From: SAR202 cluster bacterium
GTDB taxonomy: Bacteria > Chloroflexota > Dehalococcoidia > Lucifugimonadales > UBA2985
Assembly: GCA_009391535.1 (NCBI GenBank)
Contig: VFHP01000009.1
Span: 1-64,000 of the forward strand
Direction of reading: 5' to 3'
DNA length: 64,000 bases
How positions within the stretch are numbered: position 1 is the stretch's first letter; every line of letters starts with the position of its first letter. This document shows, piece by piece, positions 33,817 to 43,782 of the stretch. The translations under genes and the position numbers were made by a program. Below the pieces are notes generated by a model. The model did no database searches. It was not told the DNA's origin and worked only from the letters and a program-made list of their open reading frames with translations.

Positions 33817-33823
33817 ACGGGAG
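33782..33823 (+). promoter_or_regulatory. Hairpin presenting the start of the 33803 gene
   Basis: CTCCCGT-CATG (33782-33792) pairs with CATG-A-ACGGGAG (33812-33823), an 11-bp stem with one bulged A. The 19-base loop (33793-33811) contains the ribosome site and ATG 33803 exactly. Ribosomes translating the leader ORF would open this stem, and a protein could also bind it as a translational operator. Confidence 0.5.
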
Positions 33824-34846
33824 TACTTTATATCTTGTGTTAGGTCTGGGATATTCTTTTTGAGGTACAGGGGTCTGACCTTAAAAGTACATAGTCCTAC
33901 AATAGAACAGGATATAGAGGCCTGCCGAGTATACAACGACGCCTATGATGAAGCCTATTTAGATGAAGTCATGGACGAAGGAGAAATGTTCGAGTGGATG
34001 GAGTACAAAGGTTTATGGACTGAAGAAGACGAAAGCCGTGTAGAAGGTTTAGAAAAAGACATTGAAAAATGTAAGATTGAAATCTACAGAGCCAGAAACA
34101 ATAGTGCCCAAAGAGAACATATAAGAAAGTATATTCGTGCAGGGGAAGAGCAAGAGTTAGAGATGATGCTGAAGAAGAATCAGTATCGTGCCAACACCTG
34201 TGAAGGTATGGCGGAACAAGCTAAGTGGGAATACATAATCAAGAACTGTACAACTCTCAACGGGGAGCTTTACAATTTTCAAGACGCCTCTCTTGACTAT
34301 GTGCTTTCCTGCTTTAGATCATCAATACTTAGCGAAGGTGAAATACGAGAACTGGCTAGGAGTGAACCTTGGAAGAGCTTGTGGGTTGTCTCAGATAAGG
34401 CTAGGAGTTCTCTATTTTACAACAACGACAGAGAACTCACTTTAGACCAGAAGAACCTAATCATATGGTCTAAGATGTATGATAATATTCAAGAATCTTT
34501 AGAGTGTCCTAACGACGACGTGATTGACGATAACGACATGCTTGATGGATGGTTTATTATTCAACGTAAGAAGAGAGAAAAAGAGAAGGCTGAAGCAGAA
34601 TTCGAGAGTGGCACCAAAAACGAAAAGATAAAGAACTCTCCCGAGATCTTTGTCATGACTACAAAGGAAGATAAATCCCGTGTCGAGAACATGAATGATA
34701 TTGGCGGAAGGATGACCATTAAGCAGAGAGAGGCTGCAATGCGTCAGAATGAAAGCGGTGTCACTACCCAAAACGAGTTCTTAGATGAAAAGCTTAAGCT
34801 TCAAAGGGCCGCAAACAGACAATATAAAGGGAAATTTGGAGGATAA
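33803..34846 (+). CDS. Tail assembly chaperone-position protein, long paralog (347 aa)
   Basis: Highly charged and helical, with acidic YDEAYLDEVMDEGEMFEWME, a WMEYKGLWTEEDE segment, and AEQAKWEYIIKNCTTLNGELY. The same ordered elements (K-G-I/L-W, then A-K-(F/W)-(D/E)-YI-(V/I)-x-NCT) recur in the gene at 35223, so the two are diverged paralogs. It sits between tube and tape measure, where tail chaperones that coat the tape measure are encoded. The start lies within a hairpin loop behind a leader ORF. No frameshift signal was found, so expression ratios are probably set translationally. C-terminal residues 265-347 are basic and disordered. Confidence 0.6.
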   Translation: MKQHEREYFISCVRSGIFFLRYRGLTLKVHSPTIEQDIEACRVYNDAYDEAYLDEVMDEGEMFEWMEYKGLWTEEDESRVEGLEKDIEKCKIEIYRARNNSAQREHIRKYIRAGEEQELEMMLKKNQYRANTCEGMAEQAKWEYIIKNCTTLNGELYNFQDASLDYVLSCFRSSILSEGEIRELARSEPWKSLWVVSDKARSSLFYNNDRELTLDQKNLIIWSKMYDNIQESLECPNDDVIDDNDMLDGWFIIQRKKREKEKAEAEFESGTKNEKIKNSPEIFVMTTKEDKSRVENMNDIGGRMTIKQREAAMRQNESGVTTQNEFLDEKLKLQRAANRQYKGKFGG

Positions 34847-34849
34847 GAG

Positions 34850-35230
34850 ATGGACAAGAACTATGCAGACCTGATAAGAAGCAGGTCCGATTACAAACAA
34901 AAGAGAACTGATAAGTTTAAAGCCGACTCTAAAGACAGGCTTTCCAAGATAATGAAGAAGAAGATAGAGACTACCATGATTGGTGCTCTATCTACTATAG
35001 AAGAAAACTTCGGATTCTTATGGACAAACGAGGACGGTTCTCCTTTAACAGAAGAACAAACTATAATGAAGGACTTATACCAAAAGGTTAGGTCTGAAAT
35101 TTTAGATAAGGGAAATAACCAAGCAAGGAATACTGATGCTGAGTTAGCTCAGTATGAAGTTGAGTGGTTAAAGTATTCTATGGAATTACCAGTTATCGCA
35201 AAAGAACGCGAGGAGGGACAAGATGGCTAA
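34850..35230 (+). CDS. Small chaperone-region protein (126 aa)
   Basis: Starts three bases after the previous stop and overlaps the next gene by eight bases. Basic, helical N-terminus (KQKRTDKFKADSKDRLSKIM) followed by a conserved-looking core: TMIGALSTIEENFGFLW, then VRSEILDKGNNQARN and AQYEVEWLKYSMELPV. I do not know a named family, but the core has the compactness of a folded helical domain. Its position among tail chaperones suggests it joins tape-measure or tube assembly. Confidence 0.6.
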   Translation: MDKNYADLIRSRSDYKQKRTDKFKADSKDRLSKIMKKKIETTMIGALSTIEENFGFLWTNEDGSPLTEEQTIMKDLYQKVRSEILDKGNNQARNTDAELAQYEVEWLKYSMELPVIAKEREEGQDG

Positions 35231-36122
35231 AAAAGAAACTCAAAAAGTTATAGAGATTGTACTGGATGACAGCAACCCAGATCAGAAGACAAAGGTTCTT
35301 GTTAAAAAACCTAGCAATAGGGTTCAGTCAGAAGCTGCTAGAATTGGTGCATTAGTTTGGACAAAATGTATCAAGGACGGCGTTATGACCAAGCAGGAGC
35401 TAGATGCCTTTATGAAAGAAAAAGGTATCTGGGGGGACGATAAAGAGAAGAGAAAAGAGCAGATTGCTCAGGAGCTTAGCGCCCTTGAAAAGAGGCTCTA
35501 CCTTGGTGATAAAGATGGAAACGTCAAGAGGGGCGGAAGAAAGAAGAGAATGAAACTTTCTGAAGCTAAAACTATTGCCTTAGAGATGAGAACCAAGAGA
35601 GCTGAACTTAGAGACCTGCTCGCTGAAAAAATCACGCTGGAAACCAATACAGCCGAAAGCCTGTCAGAGAATGCTAAGTTTGATTACATTGTAGCAAACT
35701 GCACATTCACGGAAGATGGGACTAGAAAAATCTATGCCAGTATAGAGGACTACGAAAAAAGAGCTGAAGACCCAATCGCGTTCAATGCCGCCGCAACACT
35801 AGCGGAAATGATGTATTCAGTAAATAAGGATTTTGAAGCCAAGCTTCCTGAAAACAAGTTCTTATCAAGATTTAAACTTGTTAATGAAGATCTTAGCTTG
35901 GTAAATAAGGAAGGCCAAACGGTTGATACCAAAGGCAATATAATTAACGATCTAGGCCACTATCTAGACGCCGAAGGTAATAGAATTGATTTAAACGGAA
36001 ACCCTCTCGACGAAGACGGTAACTATGAGTTTGCGATTCAATTCGACGACGATTTAGGCGTTGAAGAAGAGGCCGCAGAAAAAGCGGAAAAAGTAGAAGA
36101 AACAGAAGATACGGAAAGCTAA
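35223..36122 (+). CDS. Tail assembly chaperone-position protein, second paralog (299 aa)
   Basis: GAGGAGGGA before the ATG is a strong ribosome site. The MKEKGIWGDD and ENAKFDYIVANCTFTEDG elements align with WMEYKGLWTEED and EQAKWEYIIKNCTTLNG of the 33803 product, spaced similarly, so the two share a common helical domain. After about residue 225 it carries four turns of an acidic repeat (KEGQTVDTKG, DLGHYLDAEGN, RIDLNGNPLDEDGN) and an acidic tail. These D-x-x-G-N repeats resemble those in the 20126 product. It probably acts as a tail chaperone, with the C-terminal tail perhaps binding tape-measure segments. Confidence 0.62.
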   Translation: MAKKETQKVIEIVLDDSNPDQKTKVLVKKPSNRVQSEAARIGALVWTKCIKDGVMTKQELDAFMKEKGIWGDDKEKRKEQIAQELSALEKRLYLGDKDGNVKRGGRKKRMKLSEAKTIALEMRTKRAELRDLLAEKITLETNTAESLSENAKFDYIVANCTFTEDGTRKIYASIEDYEKRAEDPIAFNAAATLAEMMYSVNKDFEAKLPENKFLSRFKLVNEDLSLVNKEGQTVDTKGNIINDLGHYLDAEGNRIDLNGNPLDEDGNYEFAIQFDDDLGVEEEAAEKAEKVEETEDTES

Positions 36123-36161
36123 TTGGATAGTGTAGTCACATCTTATTAGAAAAGGCTACCT

Positions 36162-39100
36162 ATGTCAAGGTTTGTACTTACAGCACAACTACAACTTCAA
36201 GCCCCACGGAACGTCGGTTCTGTTGTGAGGCAAATGCAATCTCAGCTTAGCGATATTAAAGTTAAGGTGAGCTTGGATGGAGCTTCACGCACATCATCAG
36301 ATCTAAATAAGATCAACAAAGATGTTAAGAAAGTCACCGATTCTGCCAGCAGAATGGGTAAGGCTTTCGCCGTTTCCGTTAAGAGGTTTGCAGCATTTTC
36401 AATTGCCACTAGAACAGTTAGTTTATTTACTAACGTTATAGGTGGTGCTGTAGAAGAAGCTATAAATTTTGAAAGACAATTAGTTAAAGTATCTCAAGTT
36501 ACTGGAAAATCTCTATCCCAGTTAAAGGATCTTACTAGGGAGATCACAAGACTCTCCACTTCTCTAGGTGTGAGTTCTAGGTCTTTGATTGAAGTTTCTA
36601 GGACACTATCTCAAGCCGGTCTTGATGCTCAACAAACCAAGGTCGCCCTAGAAGCCCTAGCTAAGACATCCCTCGCCCCAACGTTTGAAGATATCACAGA
36701 GACAGCAGAGGGCGCTGTCGCTATCTTCAATCAGTTCGGACAGGGAGCTGAAGCTTTAGAGAAGCAGCTCGGCGCTATCAATGCTGTTGCCGGAAGATTC
36801 GCTGTTGAAGCCGGTGACTTAATATCTACCATCAGGCGTACCGGTGGTGTCTTTAAAGCCGCAGGTGGTAATCTCAATGAGCTGATTGCTCTATTCACAT
36901 CTGTAAGAGCCACCACGCGAGAGGCTGCTGAAAGTATTGCTACCGGTCTCCGTACTATCTTCACCAGAATACAGAGGCCTTCTACCATTAAGTTCCTAAG
37001 AGAGCTTGGTGTTGAACTTTTAAACGCAGAAGGTAAATTCGTTGGCCCGTTTGAAGCGGTTAAAAGATTAAGCGAGGCTCTTAGCGATATTCAGCCCGGA
37101 GATATCAGGTTTGTGCAGATAGCTGAACAGCTTGGTGGTTTCCGTCAAATCGGTAAAGTGATTCCTATGATACAGCAGTTTGCTGTAGCTCAGGAAGCGT
37201 TGAAGGTTGCCATGGATGGGCAGGACTCCCTAGCTCAGGATGCCATAGACGCCCAGCAAGCGTTGGCAGTCAGGATAACTAAAGTTAAGGAGGAATTCTT
37301 AGCATTAGTAAGGGCGGTGAGTGAGAGTGCAACCTTCCAGCTAATGGCCAATACAGCCCTATCTCTAGCGTCTGCCCTGATTAAGATTGCCGACGCACTC
37401 AAGCCTCTACTTCCTATGCTTACGCTCATGGCGGGCATAAAGATATTTAGTGGGCTAAAGAGTTTTGCCGGTGGTATAATGGGCAGAGGCGCTGCTACTC
37501 CACAAAAGTTTGCAACTGGCGGCGTGGTTCCGGGTAGTGGTAATAGAGATACCGTTCCCGCCATGTTAACCCCCGGTGAATTTGTTATCAGAAAGTCTAG
37601 CGTAAAGAAAATCGGCGCAGGCAATCTACAGAGAATGAATGATGGTGGAGTGGTTCTTGACGCTAAGTTAGCAGATGAATCTATGGGTATATTTGCCCTT
37701 ACAAGAAACAGAAAAGATACGGAAGGAGATCTTTCCGTTACCGAAACACCTTGGGGTTCGTACCCTATTACCAATAAGAAGGGCGGCATAACAGCGCTTA
37801 ACTCCAACTTTAGCCTTGGCCTGTCAAACACTGGCGATAAACTTTCTGCTTTTAAAAATCTTAACGGGGACCAACAACAGCAGCTATTAAGGGATGCTGG
37901 TGAAGACGGGGCGGCATTTCTCGAAAGTCTGGAACTTCCCCACAAACCAAACACGCGGGTTACTGGTAGCAAGGTTACAGGCAAACCCCTGAAAAACGCT
38001 TTGGCGGCAGGGACGGTTTCTGAAACCCAACTGTCAAACATCCTTCAGGGTATACAAGTTCCCGGTTCTGATATACCTGCCACAGCCACATTAAGAATAT
38101 CAGGAACGCAGAAGCAAATGCTGATTGGGCAGGCTCCCAATGACCCAAGTGACAGTTCCGGCTTGGTTGAAGCTGTTAGACAGCAGGTATATGCAAAATC
38201 TTCAGAAAAGCTAAAGGAAGCAGTTACAGAGTTAGTCGATTCAAATTCTGGTCCTATTGCGAAATTAAAAGCTGGCATAGAGCCAACTGTGGCATTTAAC
38301 CAAGGGGCTTTTGATGGCCATATAAGCAAGCTCGTAAAAAACGAACAAGGTGCTTACTCACAGGCTGTTAAGGGTATAGCCGGTTTCGTGCAGGAGGGAT
38401 TGATAGCTGGCGTAACCGGGGCAACGCTTGGTGGCGGGGGGACATCTTTTGACTTCCCGAATGTGTCAGCTCAGCAATCCCAATTATCGTCTCTCTACGG
38501 CGGCGACTTCTCAAACATGGAGAGTGGTGACGCAAAACCAACGGCTGCGCTTGACGAATTTAGAGCAAACGCAAAGAAACTAGCGGACTCAATTACAAGC
38601 AATGCCGATAACCGGTTTACAACAGCCAATGTGCTTCTGGCTGGTGTAAAAAGAATGGCTACCGGTGGAGCTGTTTCAGATACAGTTCCCGCTCTCCTCA
38701 CACCCGGAGAGTTTGTTGTTAACAGAAGTTCTGCTCGGAGGATTGGCTACGGTAATCTCCATAGAATGAACACTAAGGGAGTTCAAGGGTTTGCTTCCGG
38801 TGGAATAGTTGGAGGCCCAAGAACATTTGCTAATGGTGGTAGTGTTGCTAGGGAAAATGCAGTCCTTAGAAGTGAGCAATTGCAGAAGTTCATGATGTCG
38901 ATGGGGGCGGCAGCGACGGCATCGACTCTTGTGGCAGAAGCCTTCGCAAAACACGGCGCAGCTACCGAAGAAGATGCTGCACTCATAAGGGAGTTTGGCA
39001 GTCGCATAACAGCGGGAATCTCCATGTTTAGTGCTTTGAGCATTGCGATGGACGGTTGGAAAAACAAGCTGGATGATGCCGGAGATGCTGCTATAGAATC

Positions 39101-42100
39101 CGGGCAGGAGTGGGCAAAGGCTGCACAAAAGGCAGGAAAGAGCATAACGGAAATAGGTTCGATGGCTAAGCGGGGCGGGGCGACTGACAGGGAACGGGAC
39201 GCCAGAGCGCAATTAGCCCATTTAGGTGGAAAAAAGGCTGATGAGCAAATAGCCAAGAGAGGGCAAAAGAAATTTGACAAGCTCGGCAGACAGGACGAAA
39301 AGCTTGGTAAACAAGAAGACAAAAAAAAAGCACAGGTACAAGAACGAGAGGAACAGATTGAAAGACTTCAGATTGCGATTCATGAGAAGAGAACAAAGTC
39401 GAATGAAAATACAGGGCGAATAGATAAAATCGCAGACCGGCGTAGAGAACTGAAACCACAGCTACAAGAAAGAGAAGCTACGGCAACACAACTAGACAAG
39501 GAAATTAGAGGTAGGCAGAACGAAATCAAAGGCAGGACTCAAGCCAAGGAAAAGGCTGATCAAACCGTGGCGGAAACATTCCAGAGAGGTCAGGAGATTG
39601 CTACTGAGCTGGAAGATCGCGACAAGAAAACAAAGGGCTTAGAAAAATCAAGAGTCAAAAAAGAAAAAGAAGTAGATAGAAACAGACAGGGTGCGGCTCG
39701 GGCTGTTGAAGCTACACAGACTGCTAGGGAAGAGTTCCAACTAGACAGAGAACAAAGTAAACACATAAAAATGTCAGCCCCGCCGATGGCTAACGTTGGA
39801 GGACAATTCCGATCCAGAACTCCAGAAGAGCAGTCAGAGCTAGATGATGCAAAGGGAAGGCTGGAAAGACTACAACAAGGTCTACCGGCAGATGGAGGCG
39901 CTGTCGGTGGCGGTGGCACTGTTGCTCAGATGCAGGTTCAGGCTCAGCAGGTAATCATACAGGCCCAGTCTGTTACGATGACAGAGGGTGATGTCAATGT
40001 TCCTGTAGTGAAAGACGAAAAGGCGATTGCCGCTGCTGAAGCTGAGGTCGCATCCCTTAGCGGCCCAAGAAGACACGAAGCCGGTGCTGTCAGCACAACT
40101 AAAACGAGGGATCTAAACAAGGGAGAAATAGAAGCGCTGGGTGTGCAGCATGAAAAGGTTAAGACGCTCAAGCAGAATATTGCGTCAGGCGGTCCACTAC
40201 TACCCTCTACCCCGGAAGAAGAAGCGGCTGTATCTGGCAAAGTTGCTGACGAACAAGCTGCCGTTGACGCTCTAGCAAAAAGCCGCCAACAACTTAATAG
40301 TATTATAGAACAGCAAGCTCAGACTCAAGAAGAGATACGACAGTTGAGCCTAGAAGGTTTAGAAGTTTCCGAGGCTAATAAAGACGCTCTAGCAGAATCT
40401 TTGAAACAAGGTATTGCCATTAAGGATGCTAGAAGCGAATTGGCAGCAGCACTTGATGCCGAAAAAATAAATAACGAGCAAATTCGAGATATTCAAGATG
40501 AGATAAATGCCGGGATATCAGAAGAAGAAGCATTAATTAACAAAAATACGAAACTATACAAACAAATCGAAAAGCACAAAAACAATGAAGCCTTTGCTGC
40601 AAACGAAGTTAAAGAAATCAACAAAGAAATTCTAGAGATTGAAAAACAGAGAAAAGCTGTCCAAGACCAAATGGAAGGAGGGCCTGAAGGTCAGGCGATA
40701 CAGCATCGGGCAACAATGGTTGCCAACGCCGCCAGTCAAGCGGCAGGGGGTGGTGAGGCAGGTGATGAAGCGGCTGGCAAGGTGGCCGCTGGTATGGAGC
40801 GCATCGTGCAAGCTTCTGATGGTCTTACGGATCAATTCGGTTCTCAAGAGAAATTCCTCAAAGCCTATTCAACTGAGCTTTCGAGAGGAGTCCCAGCTAG
40901 CAAAGCTTACAACAGAGCTATGAAGCAGGCTGGTGTGAGCGCAAGCGGTAGTGCCAAGAAGACTAGCAAGCTTGGCTCTATGATGGCTACAGCAGGAAGT
41001 AAGATTAGAGGGGGTGCAAACAAAGTCGCTAGTGGTTTTGCTAAAGTAAACTCTAAGTTGGCCGGTATGGGTAAGTCGGTTGGCGCTGTAATGGCTATGG
41101 GTCAGCAGGCTGTTGCGTTTGTACAAGACTTACAGCAAAAACAGTTTGACAAAGCGCTGGAACAAGGCGACACAGCTACCGCTGAGGGCATGATTGGCGA
41201 TATGGGTAAGATGGATGCGGTTGGGGGAGCCATGAGCGGTGCTATGGCTGGCGCAGCCATGGGAGCTATGTTCGGCCCACTCGGAGCAGCTATTGGTGGA
41301 CTAGTAGGTCTCTTAGGAGGTCTTGCTATGGCTTTATTAGGCTTCGAGGCTAAATTTAAAGAGAGAGAAAAGAAGGTAGCCGCCGTAGAGATGAAGAAGG
41401 CGAAAGAGGCTACCGGTAAAGCGATGACAGATATATCTGAGAAGGGGCTATCGTCTAGTTCTGTGAAGGATGCTACAGCCGCCATTGATGCTCAGGGCGC
41501 TGCAATGAACAAGAAGTCGAAGCTGGACGGAAAGATGTTGCACTCAGATGAAGAACGTAAGAAGATGGGTGAAGAAATTGCCGCCCAAGAGTTACAGCTA
41601 GCAAGTGCTATAGGTTCCAGAGCAACTTCTGAGAAAGAACTCGAAGACGCTATGGAAGGACTCCTTAATAACACCACAGGTAACGCCAAGGCTGAGATGG
41701 ATGCGGCACGATCTGCATTTGCTGTAGCTCAAGCAAACAGGGCGCTAGCAAAGGCAAACGCTGACCTACTTAAGATTACCTCTGCATTCAATGCCGCAAC
41801 CAACGCTGTGAGTAATTTTGTCAAAGGTTTGGAAACTGGAACTAATAGATTTGATAGCATAGTTACAGACCTAGAAGAATCCCAGAAGAATATCGCTCTT
41901 GGTAAGGGTGGTGTTCAGGCTGTCGATAAAGCTAGAAGCGCAACAATGGAAGGTCTTAAAAGAGCAGGTCTTGATGAAACATCAGAGCTTGGCAAGTCTG
42001 TTGCCAGATCGTTTGACCAGCAAGAAAAAGCCGCAGAGTTCATGGCTAATATGCCTCGCAAACTAGACTCAATGAACTTTACTCAGGGAGACGATGCCGC

Positions 42101-43772
42101 TACAGTAAGAGATAAGCTGAGATCAGAGCTTATCACAGCCGACATGTCTGGCCCAATGAAAGATATCGTTGAAGGCCAGCTAGCTAAGCTTACCGACAAG
42201 CAGCTACAAGCCGTTGCAAGCGGCGAGATGGATATCTCTGAATTGCTGCAAGGCATGGGTAAAGACATTAGCAAGCTTGGTGCAGGAGCATTGGCAGCAG
42301 CTAAAGCCATGCAAGCTCATGAGCAGGCAATGATAGGTCTTACGCAGAAGAGAATAGCAGCCGAGAAAAATCTTATCAGCGCACAGATGCAGGCTGTAGA
42401 TGTCTTCATGGAAGCAGCCGACATACTTGCTCAGGTTGGTGGAGAAGCCGTTACTCCAGAAATGCGAACACAGGCAACCCTTGAAAAAGCAAACATAGCT
42501 GGAAGGGGCTTAGGTTTATCAGACCTTAAAACCGGAAGCGCCGAAGAGCTTCGCCAAAGAACTAATGAGATTATGCAGGAGTTTGGCAAGCAAGAAATTA
42601 AAGGCAGAACTCCGGGAGAATTTTCGGGAGCAGAGGGGCTTGACGCAGACAAGCGTGCCGAACTACAAAAAGCAATGCAAGATCAGATTGCTCTCCACAG
42701 AGATCTCATCAAGAACAAGATGGAAGAACTCAAGATTCTTGAGAAAAAGAATGCCCTCGAAAAAGAATCTCTAGAAGCCGCCCTCAAGGGTGACATGGAA
42801 ACATTCCTTAAGAAGCAGGCCGCTGCCGGAGCTACCGCAGCAGCAGCAACTGGCGACCAAAGGCTAATGAGAATGTTCGGCGCAGACGCTGTTGGCGAAG
42901 CGTTTAGCAATGTCCAGAGAATGCAGCAGGAAGGCGTGCAAGACGTAGAGGGCATGAATATAGATCAAGTCAAGGCTACCTTGGCGGCAACAGGTCTGGC
43001 AATGAGAGGCCTTGGCGATGATCCTAGAATGACAGACCTTCTTGCTGGTCAGATGCCTGAGCAGGAAAGGTTGAAGGGTGAAATCGGAGAGCTGGCTATG
43101 GGTATGTCCGATACAGCCCAAGCCGCAACAGAGCTTGCCGAGATGCAGGTTCAGACTGCAAACATGAACATCGCTCAAGCAAACCTCACCTTCCAGAAAA
43201 CCTTAGAGCACGGAGATGCCCAGTTCAGAAGATGGGGAGGTCCAATATATGCCAACAGAGGAATGTTTATTCCTAGGGGAACAGATACTGTTCCGGCAAT
43301 GCTTACACCGGGAGAATTCGTTGTAAGAAAGGAAAGCGTCAACAGGGGTAATAACCTGCAAATGCTGAAAGCCATTAATCAAGGTTCTTATACAGCAGGG
43401 TTCAGCGGGGCTGTTCAAGGCGTTCAAAGGCTGGCACGCGGAGGTAGGGTACAGTATCTTCAGGAAGGCGGCGTTGCTGCTGCCGCAGGAGCAGGTGTCG
43501 GAATAGACCCAGCACTTGTCAGTCAATTAGCGGCAAGTCTGGATAGATTCAATTCTGAACTTTCGTCCAATATAGCTTCCCTGCAAAACATGAAGTTCCA
43601 GATCAAACTTGATACTACAAACCTGAACGTAAACCTAAACGGAACAAGCTTCCTCGCCCAACTCAAAGACAGCTTAAAGCAGGAATTGCTGGCAGAAGTT
43701 GGAAACAGGATAAAAGATCTCAAGTTCAACAACGCTGGAGAACCTCAAACCAGCAGCAGTGTACTAGGATAG
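36162..43772 (+). CDS. Tape measure protein (2,536 aa)
   Basis: Sets tail length and is ejected with DNA. The N-terminus has the usual pattern INKDVKKVTDSASRMGKAFA, EEAINFERQLVKVSQVTG and ITRLSTSLGVSSRSLIEVS, followed by ISTIRRTGGVFKAAGGNLNE and ATTREAAESIATGLRTIF. The common tape-measure motif DTVPAxLTPGEFV appears three times, at residues 463, 840 and 2375. A long charged coiled coil covers about residues 1020-1220. A Gly/Ala-rich hydrophobic segment (about 1686-1730) may insert into membrane during ejection. At about 0.15 nm per residue the tail would be some 380 nm if the protein is not cut. Four or more long minus-strand ORFs lie opposite and are shadows. Confidence 0.92.
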   Translation: MSRFVLTAQLQLQAPRNVGSVVRQMQSQLSDIKVKVSLDGASRTSSDLNKINKDVKKVTDSASRMGKAFAVSVKRFAAFSIATRTVSLFTNVIGGAVEEAINFERQLVKVSQVTGKSLSQLKDLTREITRLSTSLGVSSRSLIEVSRTLSQAGLDAQQTKVALEALAKTSLAPTFEDITETAEGAVAIFNQFGQGAEALEKQLGAINAVAGRFAVEAGDLISTIRRTGGVFKAAGGNLNELIALFTSVRATTREAAESIATGLRTIFTRIQRPSTIKFLRELGVELLNAEGKFVGPFEAVKRLSEALSDIQPGDIRFVQIAEQLGGFRQIGKVIPMIQQFAVAQEALKVAMDGQDSLAQDAIDAQQALAVRITKVKEEFLALVRAVSESATFQLMANTALSLASALIKIADALKPLLPMLTLMAGIKIFSGLKSFAGGIMGRGAATPQKFATGGVVPGSGNRDTVPAMLTPGEFVIRKSSVKKIGAGNLQRMNDGGVVLDAKLADESMGIFALTRNRKDTEGDLSVTETPWGSYPITNKKGGITALNSNFSLGLSNTGDKLSAFKNLNGDQQQQLLRDAGEDGAAFLESLELPHKPNTRVTGSKVTGKPLKNALAAGTVSETQLSNILQGIQVPGSDIPATATLRISGTQKQMLIGQAPNDPSDSSGLVEAVRQQVYAKSSEKLKEAVTELVDSNSGPIAKLKAGIEPTVAFNQGAFDGHISKLVKNEQGAYSQAVKGIAGFVQEGLIAGVTGATLGGGGTSFDFPNVSAQQSQLSSLYGGDFSNMESGDAKPTAALDEFRANAKKLADSITSNADNRFTTANVLLAGVKRMATGGAVSDTVPALLTPGEFVVNRSSARRIGYGNLHRMNTKGVQGFASGGIVGGPRTFANGGSVARENAVLRSEQLQKFMMSMGAAATASTLVAEAFAKHGAATEEDAALIREFGSRITAGISMFSALSIAMDGWKNKLDDAGDAAIESGQEWAKAAQKAGKSITEIGSMAKRGGATDRERDARAQLAHLGGKKADEQIAKRGQKKFDKLGRQDEKLGKQEDKKKAQVQEREEQIERLQIAIHEKRTKSNENTGRIDKIADRRRELKPQLQEREATATQLDKEIRGRQNEIKGRTQAKEKADQTVAETFQRGQEIATELEDRDKKTKGLEKSRVKKEKEVDRNRQGAARAVEATQTAREEFQLDREQSKHIKMSAPPMANVGGQFRSRTPEEQSELDDAKGRLERLQQGLPADGGAVGGGGTVAQMQVQAQQVIIQAQSVTMTEGDVNVPVVKDEKAIAAAEAEVASLSGPRRHEAGAVSTTKTRDLNKGEIEALGVQHEKVKTLKQNIASGGPLLPSTPEEEAAVSGKVADEQAAVDALAKSRQQLNSIIEQQAQTQEEIRQLSLEGLEVSEANKDALAESLKQGIAIKDARSELAAALDAEKINNEQIRDIQDEINAGISEEEALINKNTKLYKQIEKHKNNEAFAANEVKEINKEILEIEKQRKAVQDQMEGGPEGQAIQHRATMVANAASQAAGGGEAGDEAAGKVAAGMERIVQASDGLTDQFGSQEKFLKAYSTELSRGVPASKAYNRAMKQAGVSASGSAKKTSKLGSMMATAGSKIRGGANKVASGFAKVNSKLAGMGKSVGAVMAMGQQAVAFVQDLQQKQFDKALEQGDTATAEGMIGDMGKMDAVGGAMSGAMAGAAMGAMFGPLGAAIGGLVGLLGGLAMALLGFEAKFKEREKKVAAVEMKKAKEATGKAMTDISEKGLSSSSVKDATAAIDAQGAAMNKKSKLDGKMLHSDEERKKMGEEIAAQELQLASAIGSRATSEKELEDAMEGLLNNTTGNAKAEMDAARSAFAVAQANRALAKANADLLKITSAFNAATNAVSNFVKGLETGTNRFDSIVTDLEESQKNIALGKGGVQAVDKARSATMEGLKRAGLDETSELGKSVARSFDQQEKAAEFMANMPRKLDSMNFTQGDDAATVRDKLRSELITADMSGPMKDIVEGQLAKLTDKQLQAVASGEMDISELLQGMGKDISKLGAGALAAAKAMQAHEQAMIGLTQKRIAAEKNLISAQMQAVDVFMEAADILAQVGGEAVTPEMRTQATLEKANIAGRGLGLSDLKTGSAEELRQRTNEIMQEFGKQEIKGRTPGEFSGAEGLDADKRAELQKAMQDQIALHRDLIKNKMEELKILEKKNALEKESLEAALKGDMETFLKKQAAAGATAAAATGDQRLMRMFGADAVGEAFSNVQRMQQEGVQDVEGMNIDQVKATLAATGLAMRGLGDDPRMTDLLAGQMPEQERLKGEIGELAMGMSDTAQAATELAEMQVQTANMNIAQANLTFQKTLEHGDAQFRRWGGPIYANRGMFIPRGTDTVPAMLTPGEFVVRKESVNRGNNLQMLKAINQGSYTAGFSGAVQGVQRLARGGRVQYLQEGGVAAAAGAGVGIDPALVSQLAASLDRFNSELSSNIASLQNMKFQIKLDTTNLNVNLNGTSFLAQLKDSLKQELLAEVGNRIKDLKFNNAGEPQTSSSVLG

Positions 43773-43782
43773 GGGTAGGATA

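Noticed and set aside
35223-35235. Programmed frameshift at GGCTAAAAAAG linking the chaperone genes
   Set aside because: A -1 shift would enter the wrong frame; the second gene has its own strong ribosome site.
29211-36135. Second promoter-like motif GGATAGT (29214, 33721, 36125 areas)
   Set aside because: Only the seven-base core is shared and the flanks differ; not enough to call a promoter.
37235-38041. 268-codon minus-strand ORF opposite the tape measure
   Set aside because: It is the reverse of a strongly biased coding strand, has no ribosome site, and the + strand protein has clear family motifs there. The same holds for 38676-39212, 38783-39322, 25259-25819, 51573-51989 and 52432-52920.
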